Positions 44,915 to 56,956 of a DNA stretch of 64,000 nt are shown here, piece by piece. Both the position numbers and the translations under genes were made by a program. The notes beneath the pieces were generated by a model that was not told where the DNA came from, made no database searches, and saw only the letters and a list, made by a program, of their open reading frames with translations. The stretch is taken from contig OZ025280.1 in NCBI GenBank assembly GCA_964019165.1, positions 12,828,428-12,892,427 on the forward strand, written 5' to 3'. Position 1 is the stretch's first letter. Each line of letters begins with the position of its first letter. Source of the stretch: Mastigias papua. Taxonomy: Eukaryota > Cnidaria > Scyphozoa > Rhizostomeae > Mastigiidae.

Positions 44915-46738
44915 ATTGTCATTAAATATATACGGTTCCTCGGCCCACCACCTGAGGTATTTGAACTGGATCAAGCATTGGAAGAAATAGTCGAAAGGAA
45001 GGAGAATGCAGAGCAAGAAAAGGATGCAAATAGCAAGGGGAAAAAGCAGCAGGTAGATAAGGAGAAGGAAACTGCAGGGACAGTGAGGAGAAGAGTGATG
45101 TAGAGTCTGTCAGAGTCCAGGGCAAGGGAAGGACGCAACAAGAAAAGAAAGAGTGGGGATACAAGTGAGTATATGGGGTATTTGAAAGAAAAGCGATAAG
45201 TTGATATGAGGTTACAGGAGAGTCAAATAGATTTAAAAAGGAGGAAAGTGGATGCTGAGGAAAAATGAGGTGAGGGAGAAGTTCAGTTTAAGCAGAGATA
45301 CATGTTGTTAAGAGAAAGAGAACTATGAGAAAGAACTGGACTTGAAGGAGAGAAAAAATGAGCAACTGCTAAAAAGATTCACAATAGTTGAACAGCTTCA
45401 TGCATTACTTCAGCAGCAGCTTTCAAATGTTCAATACAATCTGAAGGAGCTCCAAAAGCAGAATGAAACCATTTTAAATTTATTATGTAAGAACAAAGAA
45501 AAACAATAAAATGCAAACTTTCAACTCTGGTACTACTATATCTTTTATCATCCTAACTTTATTGCAGTTATTCACTTTCATTTGCTTCACTGTATAGTCA
45601 TTGGACAAAGTTCATATCCCTGTTGCTTAGGGACAGGGAATGGTGTGTCCATTCCTAGGTAGGCTGGGCTTTGCAAATATCATGTCATATTGACAAGTTA
45701 ACATGTTACAGAGTATACATTGTCGAGGATACTCCAAGGAATTGTTCTACCACAAAGTTCAGTTGACCTCATATAGGACTACTTTCATCTGAAGCATTAT
45801 TCTACTTAATACCAACACATTCCAATAGTAACATGCAAAGGGTGCTATCTGTACACAACCATAACATGACAGACTTTGATTTTGTTACTTCAGTGTATTA
45901 GGTATATACACAGAAGTGTAAATTACACATTGCTTCCCAAATGGATTTAGGCTATGGATCTACATTTCAAATTTGGCAAACAGTCATTAGGTTCATTATC
46001 TCAGCTTTTGGATAGGCTCTATAGAGGTTTGTTATTAAGTAACTTTATAAATGTATAGAAAAGCAGCTGAATCAATGTGATTGTATCATGTGTGTTGTAT
46101 GGAAGAGTAGAATACTTTCTCTTGGCACAAATGGTAGCTTTTAAAAAAGCTGTTTTAGTTTCTAAAAATCTGCTTTATAATACCATATGTGTCAAATAAA
46201 AAATCAACCATCAAATATGTTATCATACATAGATGTGGTACTGGCCTACCAAACCTTGGTACAAGATCAGCATATCTGCAAGGGTATGCAAAGCACTTCA
46301 AACATATGCACTATGCCTCAATAGACTGAACTGTAGTCCCATTTGGACACCGGAAAGTGTGTGGTAGATTCAATGCAGCAGCAAGTCAGTAAATGTCAGG
46401 CTTTTTGACCCAAAAGTCCACCTCACACTCATCTTCCTGCATATTTTCCACATTGAATCTATCATACTTCCAATATGGAAGTCCTTTATGCAGATTTCTA
46501 CGTTGGTTGGCATGGTTTAGGATGAGAACTTCGTCTTCGTTGATTTCACCATCTTCGTGCAATAGAACTAGCATTTCATTCTCTATGGCTTCTATCAGGC
46601 AATTTTGGCGCCAGTCTGAGCCGTCTTTCTCATTCGTAATCAAGATTTGACTCTCGAATCAAGATGACTTAGCCCCGCTTGTACCCAGGTCTCCATGAGT
46701 CGTCTTATTTTATTGCGTTGCGTTTTGTAAAGTCTCTA
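44915..46738. mobile_element. Harbinger D, deletion derivative
   Basis: The plus strand at 44930-45500 holds a decayed Myb/SANT-type C-terminal coiled coil (EELDQALEEIVERKEN-like start and KKRKSGDTSEYM) with many stops. The minus strand at 46643-46200 holds the transposase N-terminus: LPYWKYDRFNVENMQEDECE, then FAYPCRYADLVPRFGRPVP after stops. The DDE core is deleted. The right end reads GCGTTTTGTAAAGTCTCT at 46720-46737, a variant of the Harbinger C TIR. The left end is obscured by the copia insertion. Confidence 0.65.
46386..46643 (-). pseudogene. Harbinger D transposase N-terminal fragment
   Basis: 85 codons with NHANQRRNLHKGLPYWKYDRF, homologous to the Harbinger C transposase start, stopped by TAA at 46386. 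Homology continues past it (CICLKCFAYPCRYADLVPRF) to about 46215. Confidence 0.7.
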
Positions 46739-46808
46739 GTGATAGGTGTATGATCAAATAATAATCATCAAGTGTCCAGTGTCTTGACTCTAAGAGTGTT
46801 TACGCAAC
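46738..46808. repeat. Second copy of the 24.3-kb short repeat
   Basis: Matches 24310-24397 with few differences and ends GTTTACGCAAC, which resembles a Harbinger terminus. Confidence 0.6.
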
Positions 46809-47462
46809 AGGTTCAATTCCAAGCTCTGGATCAGACTGAATCAGGGGGGAAAGTTTGGTGAACCAACCACCATAACACTTTTGCTCCATACAGTTCTTAA
46901 GACCAGACCCATTCTCTTGAAGCTTTGGCGGCCTTTGTGCAAATTCCTGTAGGATTTCACTTTTGTCCTTGCTTGGATCAAAGTAAACATGAACCTCAGG
47001 CCCCTTTTCTGACATTGTTTTTAACATCCTTTGTGACCCTCTGATAAACATCTGTATATTTGGTCATTTCATTATTTGTAAATATTAGATTTTTCGATGA
47101 TAATCGCTAGTACACACGATGCTAACTAGCTCATCCTCTACATCCTCTGGTCAGTATGACTTTCTCTCCTTTTTCTTGCGCTTGTCTGCTACACATGTGC
47201 TTGACACCTGTCAAGTCATTGCATTAAATAAATCATCTTCGCTGTCCTCCCAAACTGTCTCCCTCTGCTCTTCATCTTCATCCAAAGTCCCGGTTTCCAT
47301 GGTATTTAGAAGTGACTCCTTGCTTTCTTTGTCACTTTCTTCCATTTCTTTATTGCTCAAACATGAAACAATTTGAGCGAATGCAGCGATGTTTATGATT
47401 AAAGATACCGAAGTCTGGAAGTAGACCTTCACAGCAACTAAGTGTGCACGCATAAACGTCAC
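46800..47462 (-). other. Two unrecognised minus-strand frames
   Basis: 47462-47211 has a hydrophobic start and an acidic end (EMEESDKESKESLL; WEDSEDDLFNAM). 47051-46800 reads GPEVHVYFDPSKDKSEILQEF and ends ELGIEPVA. I recognise neither. They could be exons of one decayed or host gene, with the repeat at 46738-46808 cutting the 3' end. No function is assigned. Confidence 0.3.
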
Positions 47463-48239
47463 TAGTCACTCAAGATCATAAACAATCACTCAAAATTGAA
47501 TGTCTTGTTAAGTCAATGGAACAGAAATACGCTTTCTGAAATGGTGCCAGATTTCAGACATTTAGTGCAGGAAAACGGCTGCATTACAACTGAACTAAAT
47601 TGTCTCATAAAGGTTGGCTTTCATACAGTGAATCTCTGTGGCGTATAAGTAACTCTTTAACAGGTTCATTACAATGAATATAACTTGATGTGGCTGGCAT
47701 AAATATGGTTTCTGGACTGGGTGTTAAGTATGAAAGGCTCTTCAACTATTATTTTGGTGCTCAAACACATATATTGTTGTCCTGTCCAATACATTTACGG
47801 CCTAATCAGAAAAAATTACTAGTTATCAGTCTCATTTCATTACAAAAGCCACAAATTAGTGAATACAATATACAAAGCAAGGAGCTAAAGAAAAAGCTCC
47901 CTGAATGTTCAAACAGTAAGTGTTCTTTGACATGGCAATGAAATACAAATGCTAGATTTCTACTGTGTGCTTCATCAGTTATTGACTTGGTATTAGAGGG
48001 AATTTTCTTACCGAAGGTTCTTTACGCTTTTATAGCAGACAAACATGGCAAATATCAGCTATGTTTTACAGCAGAATAAAGGAAAAATAATCAAATCACT
48101 TTAGTGGGCAACAATACTGATTGAAAAACCACTAAACCTCACTTTTCAAATCTTTGATGACACTACGGCATGAAACTGGGGAATGTGAGTAGTGAACAGG
48201 CCTGATATACCTCAGCAATGATAGTATCGCCTAAAACCT
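47463..48239. other. Anonymous stretch left of the hAT element
   Basis: No gene or known element recognised. Confidence 0.4.
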
Positions 48240-49267
48240 GTTAGGACCAGTGGCGTACCGTCCGGGTATTCAAGGCATTCAGTGAATACCTTACAATTTC
48301 CAGAAAAAATAATGATCTACACTATGTTGCCATAACATTACTATTTCTCAAATGCCCATTCAAATGGCAAATTTAACTCCTTTTAACATGTTTAAATGCC
48401 TTAATACTCAAGCCGTGTAAGTGTGCAGATGTCAATCGTATGGAAGCAAGCAGATTTGTGAAGATCATACTGGAGACCCAACAACACCTTCATTTTAAAT
48501 AGAAGGTCATCACAAATACACAGTGAATACCTGGAAGGGTGTCTCTATCAATCAAAATGCTCCATTTCATGAATAAATGTTTCTTCACAGAGCGAAAATA
48601 ACAACAAAATACGCTGAGAAGTGGCCAGCGTCCAGCCTCGTACTTCTAAAACCTCTCATAGAGGCTACTTAACAATAAGCTTCAGTACGTGGAGTGGCGG
48701 AGTTCTTATCGAATATGAAGTAAATACGACAAATGACATTGTTAATAGGAGATTTGACAGGCTGACTTTCTAGCAAGCACTTTCTGCTCATAAGTACATT
48801 ATGTCATGTGGTAGCAGTAGCAAGAAAGACAAGTCAAAGGTAGGTAACTCGTAGAGGTAGCTCGTAGTTGCATGTAGGCCAAGTGTATTGAAGTCTCATT
48901 TTGCGGTATTAGGCAGAGCCTATACTTGATTTTACTTTCGTGAATAATATAATGACAGACGTCAAACATTTCCCCATATTTCTAAATATATATGACAGTT
49001 CCCTGGCTTAGTCTTTCTGTTTACATAAATGCGTGCTGGTAGATTTGCACAATCCAAAGGTTTGCAGATCCATGTGATGTTGTCCTTATCAACATTCGAA
49101 CTTATTAGTCATTCTCTGCTATTGTCCGGTTGCTATTGTCACAGAATGGTCTTTTCTTTAGGCTTCGAGAACCCTCTAGGCTTTTTGTTATAAGCCCTGA
49201 TCATGATTTGCTAGATGGATTTAACTTGACTATGGCTGAATCAGCGGTGGGTGATATCGTCACGTAG

Positions 49268-50119
49268 ATGATTCAAAACTCATTTTCACACTTACCATTC
49301 ACTGAAAAACAGAAGATTATTGATAAGGGAAGGCCAAAGCCTTGCATTAGCATCACGCAACCTTGTACGGGTGGCTTTGTTCGCCATTTTACGGACATAT
49401 CATTTAATAGGATTGAGTGGCTCACAGGGTCAGTTTCAAACAACAGACTATACTGTTGGCCTTGCCTGCTGTCCATTTCAGAAAAGGGCCCTTGGAATAG
49501 CACAGGTTTCTGTGATTTGAGCAACCTGACAAGGGCTTCCAAAAACCATGGGCTTTCCCGGGGACAAAGTAAAAGCCTGTGGCAGAGCACGCATTGATTT
49601 CCTACTTGACAGTCAAACTCAGTGATCAGTAGAGTTGCACAACAGGAAAGTGAATAGGGAGGTGATGCGTTGATTGATTGATGCAGTTTACTTTGTTGGA
49701 AAGCAGCACTTGGCATTTAGGGGCCACGACGAAAGCCATGAAAGTCTCAATAAAGGCACTTACATTGAGTTTTTGCATGCACTGGAACAATATGATGACA
49801 TCTTAAGGAAGCATTTGTCTGGTGCTACTGCTTTTGTAGGTACTTCTCCTCAAGTTCAAAGCGATTTAATCCTTTGTATTTCTAAAGTGATGATGGGAAA
49901 AATTGTTGATGACCTCGGTGGCACATATTTTGTTGCTGTAGAACTTGATGAAAGCCCTGATGTCTCAAAACGTGAATAACTATCTTTGGTATTTCACTAC
50001 ATTTCAAACGTTAAAGTATGCGAACGCTTCGGCGAGTTTAATGAATGTGGCTCGGAAAGAAACGCCCAGTCAATTGCTTCCATTGCTTTTTTACAACTTG
50101 AGGAGTATATGATTGGGTC
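49268..50119 (+). pseudogene. hAT transposase, N-terminal half
   Basis: A TTF-type zinc region (RLYCWPCLLSISEKGPW, then STGFCDLSNLTRASKNHG) is followed, after stops near 49600, by DUF4371: FVGKQHLAFRGHDESHESLN, TYFVAVELDESPDVSKRE, a TAA at 49977, then LVFHYISNVKVCERFGEF. The reading frame is interrupted at 50119 by Merlin and resumes at 54728 in the same frame. Confidence 0.85.
50111..50119. repeat. Merlin target-site duplication, left copy
   Basis: GATTGGGTC, repeated exactly at 54719-54727. Confidence 0.95.
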
Positions 50120-50740
50120 GGCGCTAGTGCAGTTTTGCACCTCACCTGGAAATACAGGTGCTACCCCAAAACATGACACACCATTCGATAGCTTTTGAGA
50201 TGCTCTTTCACATGAGACCATCTATGGTCAGATCGGTGACTTTTCAGCCAAGGTAGCGAATGCATGCACTTTGAACCCTACTGTCATCAAATGTCTTCCC
50301 AAATGCGTTTTCCGCCAAGTCACATAACCAAAAACAAACCGTACTGGCATGTTACAGTGAAGCCATGTAGGCCGGTACGGACTTAGTGACATACTTCCAA
50401 TCGCTATGATAATAGCTGCACCTACCTTAGACATGCAATTGCAGCCGCCAGTCCATACTAAGATGAACCTTCCCGTACCAGGTTGGCGCCAAACTGAATG
50501 CACAGAGTATGCTGGCGGCGCCAAAAATGCTGGCATAACTGTGGCGCCTAACCGTCCATCTATACTTCCACCTGTTTGAAGAGCCTCACTCTCACATATG
50601 AAATGGTAGTAACCGGAAGCGTCATCCTTCAACTAACTATTTCTCGGAGACCTTCCACTACTGGACAGTGGGACAGTCGGATCACGGGCTCACAACCAGT
50701 GTTCTTACAGGTCTGGTCCAGGGCAAACCATACTATCCCT
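50120..50740. repeat. Left terminal inverted repeat of Merlin
   Basis: Inverted match to 54099-54718. On the minus strand it keeps a 134-codon frame (50632-50228) reading outward, with the core SVHSVWRQPGTGRFILVW. Confidence 0.93.
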
Positions 50741-50744
50741 GTGG

Positions 50745-52460
50745 GACCGGTTATTAATTCTTACTGAGTTAAAGTGTCCTATCAGATTATTTCTGTAACC
50801 ATTTATTTTGTAGTATTGAGTTAGTGCTGTTTAAAAGGGTCACTGGCAAAAAACTCCCTTCCTATGGAATTATTTCTTTTGTAATGAAAAATGCCCCTAA
50901 TTCTCTAATAAAACCGGCAATAGTCCTATCCATTACGGTAACGCCAACAACAAATTCCAGAACAGCAGTACGACAACTGGAAACAAGGGGCGACTTTGAC
51001 TGAACTTCATGACAACTTGTAAGTACTACTTCACATAACGACTGACTACAGAAAACATTACATGCTGTATTCCTATCAACACACATTATGTAACTAAATA
51101 ATTATAACATATGACAGACTAGGGGGCCAATGCAATAGCATGGCAGTACAACACAACAAACAACAGTCTACCAAGATTAGACAATACGTCACAGACAAGT
51201 AAAGCAACATGATGACAGTAACAGTGGGAGATATTGATGATGTAAGACTTAGAATTCTGATGACTTGGCAGGAAAGAACGGAACAAATGGGAACATAGAA
51301 CGAACGATACTTAACATGGCGACATGAAAGATAAAGATGAAAATAAAACTAGCACTATAACACGTTGGATGGAAATGTACTGTTTTCCTTCTCTACATTA
51401 ATGCTATTGTTTGTAAGAAACGTCCTAGGGGATTTATGATGCGTGACTCGCTTTTTTGGCAATATACCGCTTTATAAGCTAGCCAGTACTAGACAGGCTG
51501 CATTGAAAGAAAGGTGATGAAGTGAAATTCTGCACATAAGTTACAAAATTTTACTACTAGCTTTTGATCCAGGTGTGTTATAAAGAAGTGCCTAACATCA
51601 CAGATGATGCATTCTCTGTGCGTGAAATGTGGGTAAAGTTAATTATGAATAGTAAGAGGTGGGCCAGAGAGGAAAAGAAGCACACACTTTCCTTGCATAT
51701 TCCTACTAAGTCCTCTGCATTTCTTGCCCTTCATGTCGCTCATATGGACAGCTTACTTTGGAATGTCTTCATCTGTGTACTCTTATTCGGTCTGTGCTCA
51801 TAGCGGGTATTTCATTTTCATTTCATTTTCATTTACAAATATGTATAATACCCTTCAGCTGCAAATATACAAAATAATACAAGAACTTATCGTAGATACA
51901 AGTAAAAACGGAAAAATTACTATAAAAGTTAGGCTGGTCTTCGAGGGTATCCTGTTTGGTGTTTTTCCGCTCATCAAGTAGATTTTCAATTGGTTTTTGA
52001 AGAGGTTTAGCGTGGGGATTTCCCTTATGCTAAAGGGTATTTCATTCCAAGTGTTAAAAGCTGAGTTTGAAAATCCTTTGTTGGCGTACTCTAGATAACA
52101 CTTAGGTATTTCGATATTTATGCAGAATCTTGTATTCTATCTGGAGTTACTTGTGTCATTTGTACATTTTTGGGAGTGGAACACTGCACCACATTTAGTC
52201 CTTGCGTCATGCTATTGCATCCCCCAGTGCCATATGTCCTGTGATCTGTACGTCATTCTTATTCTTGGTGAATTGTGTCATTGCATGATGTCATCATATC
52301 GTTCTGTCACACGTAGTGCATGGCTATAAATGTGAGCCTTTCAGTTCCAAAGGTAATCCTTGTTGTGTCATGCGCCGGTACACATATCATTTGCTCAGTT
52401 GCATTGTAGAAAAACTTCCTTGTGAAGTATTATGCATGACACAAATTTCGAAGAGTACAT
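50745..52460. other. Merlin interior, non-coding
   Basis: No recognised gene between the left arm and the transposase. A run of CATTTCATTTTCATTT lies near 51810-51835. Confidence 0.4.
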
Positions 52461-52465
52461 CCACC

Positions 52466-53407
52466 ATGGCTCGAGTACCGCATGAGGTAGAGTTTGGTGC
52501 CATAAATGTATTTTCACTGTGCCAGAGATTCCATAACAATGATGAGGCAACAAGTATCTGGTGCAGGCAGAATGGCCTCTTAGCTGCAGAGGCAGTTTGT
52601 GGGGCATGTGGTACTGTCTGCCGTGATGCCCCAAGCAATCGTGACCTCGATGGTCGGGTGTGGCACTGTCCAGAACAAGTGTGCCGTAGGAAGGTGAGCA
52701 TTCGCGAAGGCAGTTTCTTTGAAGGCTCTCATCTATACCTGTGGCAGGTTATCTGCATGACATACTTCTGGAGCTTGGACTGTGGGAGAAGCAGAGGCCT
52801 GTCACAGCAGCAGATAATGAAAGAGCTGGAGATAAGAAGCGGGCATACAGTGGTTGATTGGAAGCACTTTTGCCGTGATGTATGTGTGTCTTACTTTCTC
52901 AATCACCCTGAACGCATAGGAGGTGAGGGCCAGGTAGTTGAGATAGACGAAAGTCTATTTGCAAGACGCAAATACAATCGCGGCAGACTTATTCCTGAGC
53001 AATGGGTATTCTGTGGATATGACCCACTTACAAAGAAGGGCTTCCTGGTACCTGTTGCAAGAAGAGATGCGGCGACATTACTGCCAAGTATACAGCAATG
53101 GGTGCAGCCTGGGACAACAGTTCATTCTGATATGTGGCAGGCGTACAATCAGCTCGCTGCAATTGGGTACCAGCATGCCACAGTGAACCACACACTGCAT
53201 TTTGTTGACCCCGCTACAGCTGTCACAACAAAACGTTTGGAAGCAGTGTGGCAATGAGCTAAAAACAAATTCAAGGTGCAGCACGGGCGAACTAACAGGG
53301 ACATGATACCTGACTACCTGGCAGAGTTCATGTGGAACCAAAGGTTTGGTGATAACCCCTTCTTTCACTTGTGGCACCAAGTGGCAACGGACTTGTATGC
53401 ACTGTAG
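52466..53407 (+). pseudogene. Merlin (IS1016/ISXO2-type) transposase, one TGA
   Basis: DDE transposase for the surrounding element. From ATG 52466 (MARVPHEVEF) it has a zinc ribbon (CGACGTVC ... CPEQVCRRK), a helical region (SRGLSQQQIMKELEIRSGH) and the catalytic domain: first acid QVVEIDESLFARRKYNRGR, second acid VHSDMWQAYNQL, then HTLHFVDPATAV and the third acid in RLEAVWQ. TGA at 53255-53257 follows directly; the frame continues AKNKF to PDYLAEFMWNQRFGDNP and TAG at 53405. About 314 codons, normal for the family. The frame is open upstream to 52316, but the later ATG fits better. The TGA is the only lesion. Confidence 0.9.
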
Positions 53408-54098
53408 ACAGGCACCTATAATAACTGCCTTTTATTCTATTTTAAACTTATAGCCACTTTTAATACTATATTGTCCCACATTATCTCCCACTCTGGCATA
53501 CAATTGTTATTCTAAGGTCAATTAGCTAACAGACATATTCCACAAGCAGGTAAATCTGTATTTGCAATGAAAATTTTTTTCGAACGAATCCCTGTGACAA
53601 GAATCTTCCTCCACAAGGAAGAAAACCTTTGCTTGTGTACCTGCTACGTAAGCCCCGAACAAATAACATAATTATTTTAAAGATATCATGGTGATGCACT
53701 GCGGTCGCTACTGAAAAAACTTTTCAGCCCATCTATTCATATGGATTTTTTCTCGAGCGTTTTCCCCTTCTGCCAAACCCCTTATTTTACATTAAAAGTA
53801 ACATACGTATATGTAACTACCACATGGCCCCCATATGTAGAAATTTCATTTCTCCATAGTTTCTGACAGCAAACTGTCTTGTGTACATTGTATTATGGCG
53901 TGTTTCTCACTTAACTTTTCAATATTCTAATAGGCACCTAAAGTTATTTCATAATTTTCATGTTACTTCATTGTCGTACCATGTAATTTCTACGGTGATT
54001 ATCATATTTCGTGCAATTGTTGCAATTCTTCAGCATTTCTATGAATTTCCTGTCATCTTCCTGTGATTGTTTGGTGATTTCTACCATAGTGTACTAAT
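53408..54098. other. Merlin interior, 3' non-coding
   Basis: AT-rich, no gene recognised. Confidence 0.5.
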
Positions 54099-54718
54099 AG
54101 GGATAGTATGGTTTGCCCTGGACCAGACCTGTAAGAACACTGGTTGTGAGCCTGTGATCCGACTGTCCCCCTGTCCAGTAGTGGAAGTTCTCCGAGAAAT
54201 AGTTAGTTGAAGGATGACGCTTCCGGTTACTACCATTTCATATGTGAGAGTGAGGCTCTTCAAACAGGTGGAAGTATAGACGGAAGGTTAGGTGCCACAG
54301 TTATGCCAGCATTTTGGCGCCGCCAGCATACTCTGTGCATTCAGTTTGGCGCCAACCTGGTACGGGAAGGTTCATCTTAGTATGGACTGGCGGCTGCACT
54401 TGCACGTCTAAGGTAGGTGCAGCTATTATCATAGCGATTGGAAGTATTTCACTAAGTCCGTACCGGCCTACATGGCTTCACTGTAACATGCCAGTACGGT
54501 TTGTTTTTGGTTATGTGACTTGGCGGAAAACGCATTTGGGAAGACATTTGATGACAGTAGGGTTCAAAGTGCATGCATTCGCTAACGTGGCTGACAATTC
54601 ACCGATCTGACCATAGATGGTCTCATGTGAAAGAGCATCTCAAAAGCTATCGAATGGTGTGTCATGTTTTGGGGTAGCACCTGTATTTCCAGGTGAGGTG
54701 CAAAACTGCACTAGCGCC
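54099..54718. repeat. Right terminal inverted repeat of Merlin
   Basis: Inverted match to 50120-50740. It keeps the equivalent plus-strand frame (54314-54610), also reading outward, ending HLMTVGFKVHAFA. Confidence 0.93.
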
Positions 54719-54727
54719 GATTGGGTC
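54719..54727. repeat. Merlin target-site duplication, right copy
   Basis: GATTGGGTC, identical to 50111-50119. Confidence 0.95.
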
Positions 54728-55959
54728 TAAGCTCGTTGCTCAGACTTATGATGGCACGTCTGTGATGGCAGGTGAGATTTCAGGTTTCACTGTTAGGGTG
54801 ACTGAGAAATACAAAGAGGCTCTATTCATACATTGTTATGCACATAAGCTCAATCTAGTGTTGTCTCAAAGTGTCTGCAGAATAAGTGCATGCAAAAGAT
54901 TTTTTCCTACCCTAACCGGACTATCTAGATTGTTTCTCGATCCACAAAACGATCTGTGGACTTCCAGCATTTTGTGCAACGTAGGGTTCCAACAACATGT
55001 GAGACCCACTGGACTTCTAAGGCTTGCTTGATTGGTACAGTTTACACCATTTGTCCTCATCTCCTTGCCTTCTTTAAGGATATTCTTCATTCCCCACACT
55101 TATGGGATGATGATGCAGTAGATGCTGCAGGTGGTTATGTCTCTAAACTGCAGAATTCGGAATTCATGGTTTTGCTTGAAGTGTTTCAAAACATCTTTCC
55201 TCATACTGAACTGCTGTTTAACATTTTGCAGACAAAAAGGTATGACATTTCATATTGTAATGCTAAAGTAGAGAATGACAAAGGTATCATTGCATCCTTT
55301 AGAAATGATGAAGAATTCAATAATATGTGGCAGAAATCTTTAGTCAGCATCGAGGAGCCTTGTCATAAAAGAACACCTTTCGAAGACCAGCCAAGGAGGC
55401 CCTTAACGATGATCTTTTTTGAAAGTGTGGATCATCTGTTGCAGGAAATATCAACTGTATTTCAATCTTTGGTGGTACTTCAATTTGTGGAGCTCCTTGA
55501 CCCTGAAAAAGCCGGTATGCACCAAAAAGATTTTCCAAGGGCTGCTTTTCATCTCTACTTGCCAAGTATGGTCGCCACTTTGACCATGCATGACTAGAAA
55601 TGAAGCTTCGAGTATTTTATCATTCTGATGGGCTTACATGTCTGTTTCCACATGAGTTGCTTGACATGTTGGTATCCATTAGATTCTGTCAAACAATGCC
55701 TCAAGTAACTAAGCTGTGAGAGCTTGTTCTAACGATTCCTGCAACAACTGCCTCTGTCGAACGGTTGTTTTCTGCTCTTAAGTGCACCAAGACAGCTTTC
55801 CGTAGTACCATGGGCCAAGATCGCTTGTCTTCTTTGTCATTATTTTCTATTGAGAAGGAGCTACTTCCAAGCTTGTATGCAAAAACATCATTTCATGACG
55901 AAGTAATCGATACATTTATGGCGATGAAGGAATGGAGAATAGACGTGAAATTTAAATAG
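54728..55959 (+). pseudogene. hAT transposase, C-terminal half
   Basis: It resumes at KLVAQTYDGTSVMAG (RNase H-like core) and HCYAHKLNLVLSQS. After a frameshift near 54955 it continues RRVPTTCETHWTSKACL, WDDDAVDAAGGYVSKLQ and ELLFNILQTKRYDISYCNAK. More lesions near 55595 and 55715 precede the dimerisation block TIPATTASVERLFSALK and the end KEWRIDVKFK. It is the same gene as 49268-50119. Confidence 0.85.
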
Positions 55960-56772
55960 GAATGTATAGCCTTGGCTTAAGTATGTTGGGTTTGTTGTTC
56001 CTTGTTGTTGTTCAAACATTCCCAGTTCCTAGTAAAATTTACTAGTCCAAACATATAGCATTTACCACTTACAAGAGCCAGGATGCTACCAACCCTTGAT
56101 ATTTTCACACCCTTCCATCTTGTCTCAGCTAACCAATCTTTGCGTTGTAATACCTACTTGAAAAAGTCTTTCTATTCAAGTTATTATGACACCATGTGTA
56201 CTAAAAAGAGAAAGTGCATGCTATATGATTAGATATTTATGCCCTCTACTAATGCCAAGTAGTGTTCTTGCCCAATAGCTTATTTCCCTGTTACTATTTT
56301 TGGAATGATATCAAAAAGTGCAAATCTGACTTAAAGGCAATGCATCCCTGGCTGCCTTAAAATAATACAACAATACATTATTGTGTTAGTAATATAAGAT
56401 CGTTGAGTTGAGATATTTGAGGTTAGGTTTCTCAATGCCTGGCTCTTTGCACATTTTGAAATAAAATGACTCCAAATCTTGGCCAGAAATACCAAAGGAG
56501 CAGGTTGATACATTTGTATACTTTAAGGTGTGTTTTAGCAGAACATTATAGAAGAGGTAGATACTTGGTTTCCTTTTACTTAGCAGCACACTGGCTTGTG
56601 TTTTGTTACAATTATTATTATAATTATCGCTATTAGTATTATCTTTCAGGTCATTCCTGTTATGTCACAATGACAAACTGATATGCTATTAAATCACACA
56701 GAACATTATCTAGCCACACCCGGCCACACCTTATGATTGAATGCCCAGTCAGATAAGTCACACTACGCCACT
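55960..56772. other. hAT 3' non-coding region
   Basis: No gene recognised; ends in the right hAT inverted repeat. Confidence 0.5.
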
Positions 56773-56956
56773 GGTTAGGACCTAAATTCCCATGAGAAGT
56801 AGTAGCCAAGCTTGTAGTGTTTTGGAAACTCTCTAATAACTGATGAAGATGACAATATCATTAGTGTAGATTCCCAAAACATACATATTATATCACCATA
56901 GAAAATCTGTTTCTATATCAAAATCTATTAAGTCCCCAATCTCCCAGTACGCTATT

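Larger units (their letters stand above)
50120..54718. mobile_element. Merlin transposon with ~620-bp inverted repeats
   Basis: The left arm 50120-50740 and right arm 54099-54718 are inverted copies, about 97% identical by eye, with outer ends GGCGCTAGTGCAGTTTTGCA. The 9-bp duplication GATTGGGTC flanks it; 8-9 bp is what Merlin/IS1016 elements make. The only transposase inside is an ISXO2/IS1016-type enzyme at 52466-53407. Merlin inverted repeats are usually short (tens of bp), so these arms are unusually long. Confidence 0.93.
48248..56773 (+). mobile_element. hAT transposon (DUF4371/ZMYM type), split by Merlin
   Basis: The ends CAGTGGCGTA and TACGCCACTG are classic hAT inverted repeats, flanked by a perfect 8-bp duplication GTTAGGAC (48240-48247 and 56774-56781). 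Without the 4608 bp of Merlin plus its duplication the element is 3918 bp, normal for an autonomous hAT. The transposase gene reads left to right and is damaged. Confidence 0.95.

Noticed and set aside
20032..53257. Alternative genetic code with TGA read as an amino acid
   Set aside because: The residue expected at the TGA sites is not constant (Arg or Trp), and other lesions are TAG, TAA and frameshifts, so ordinary decay explains them better.
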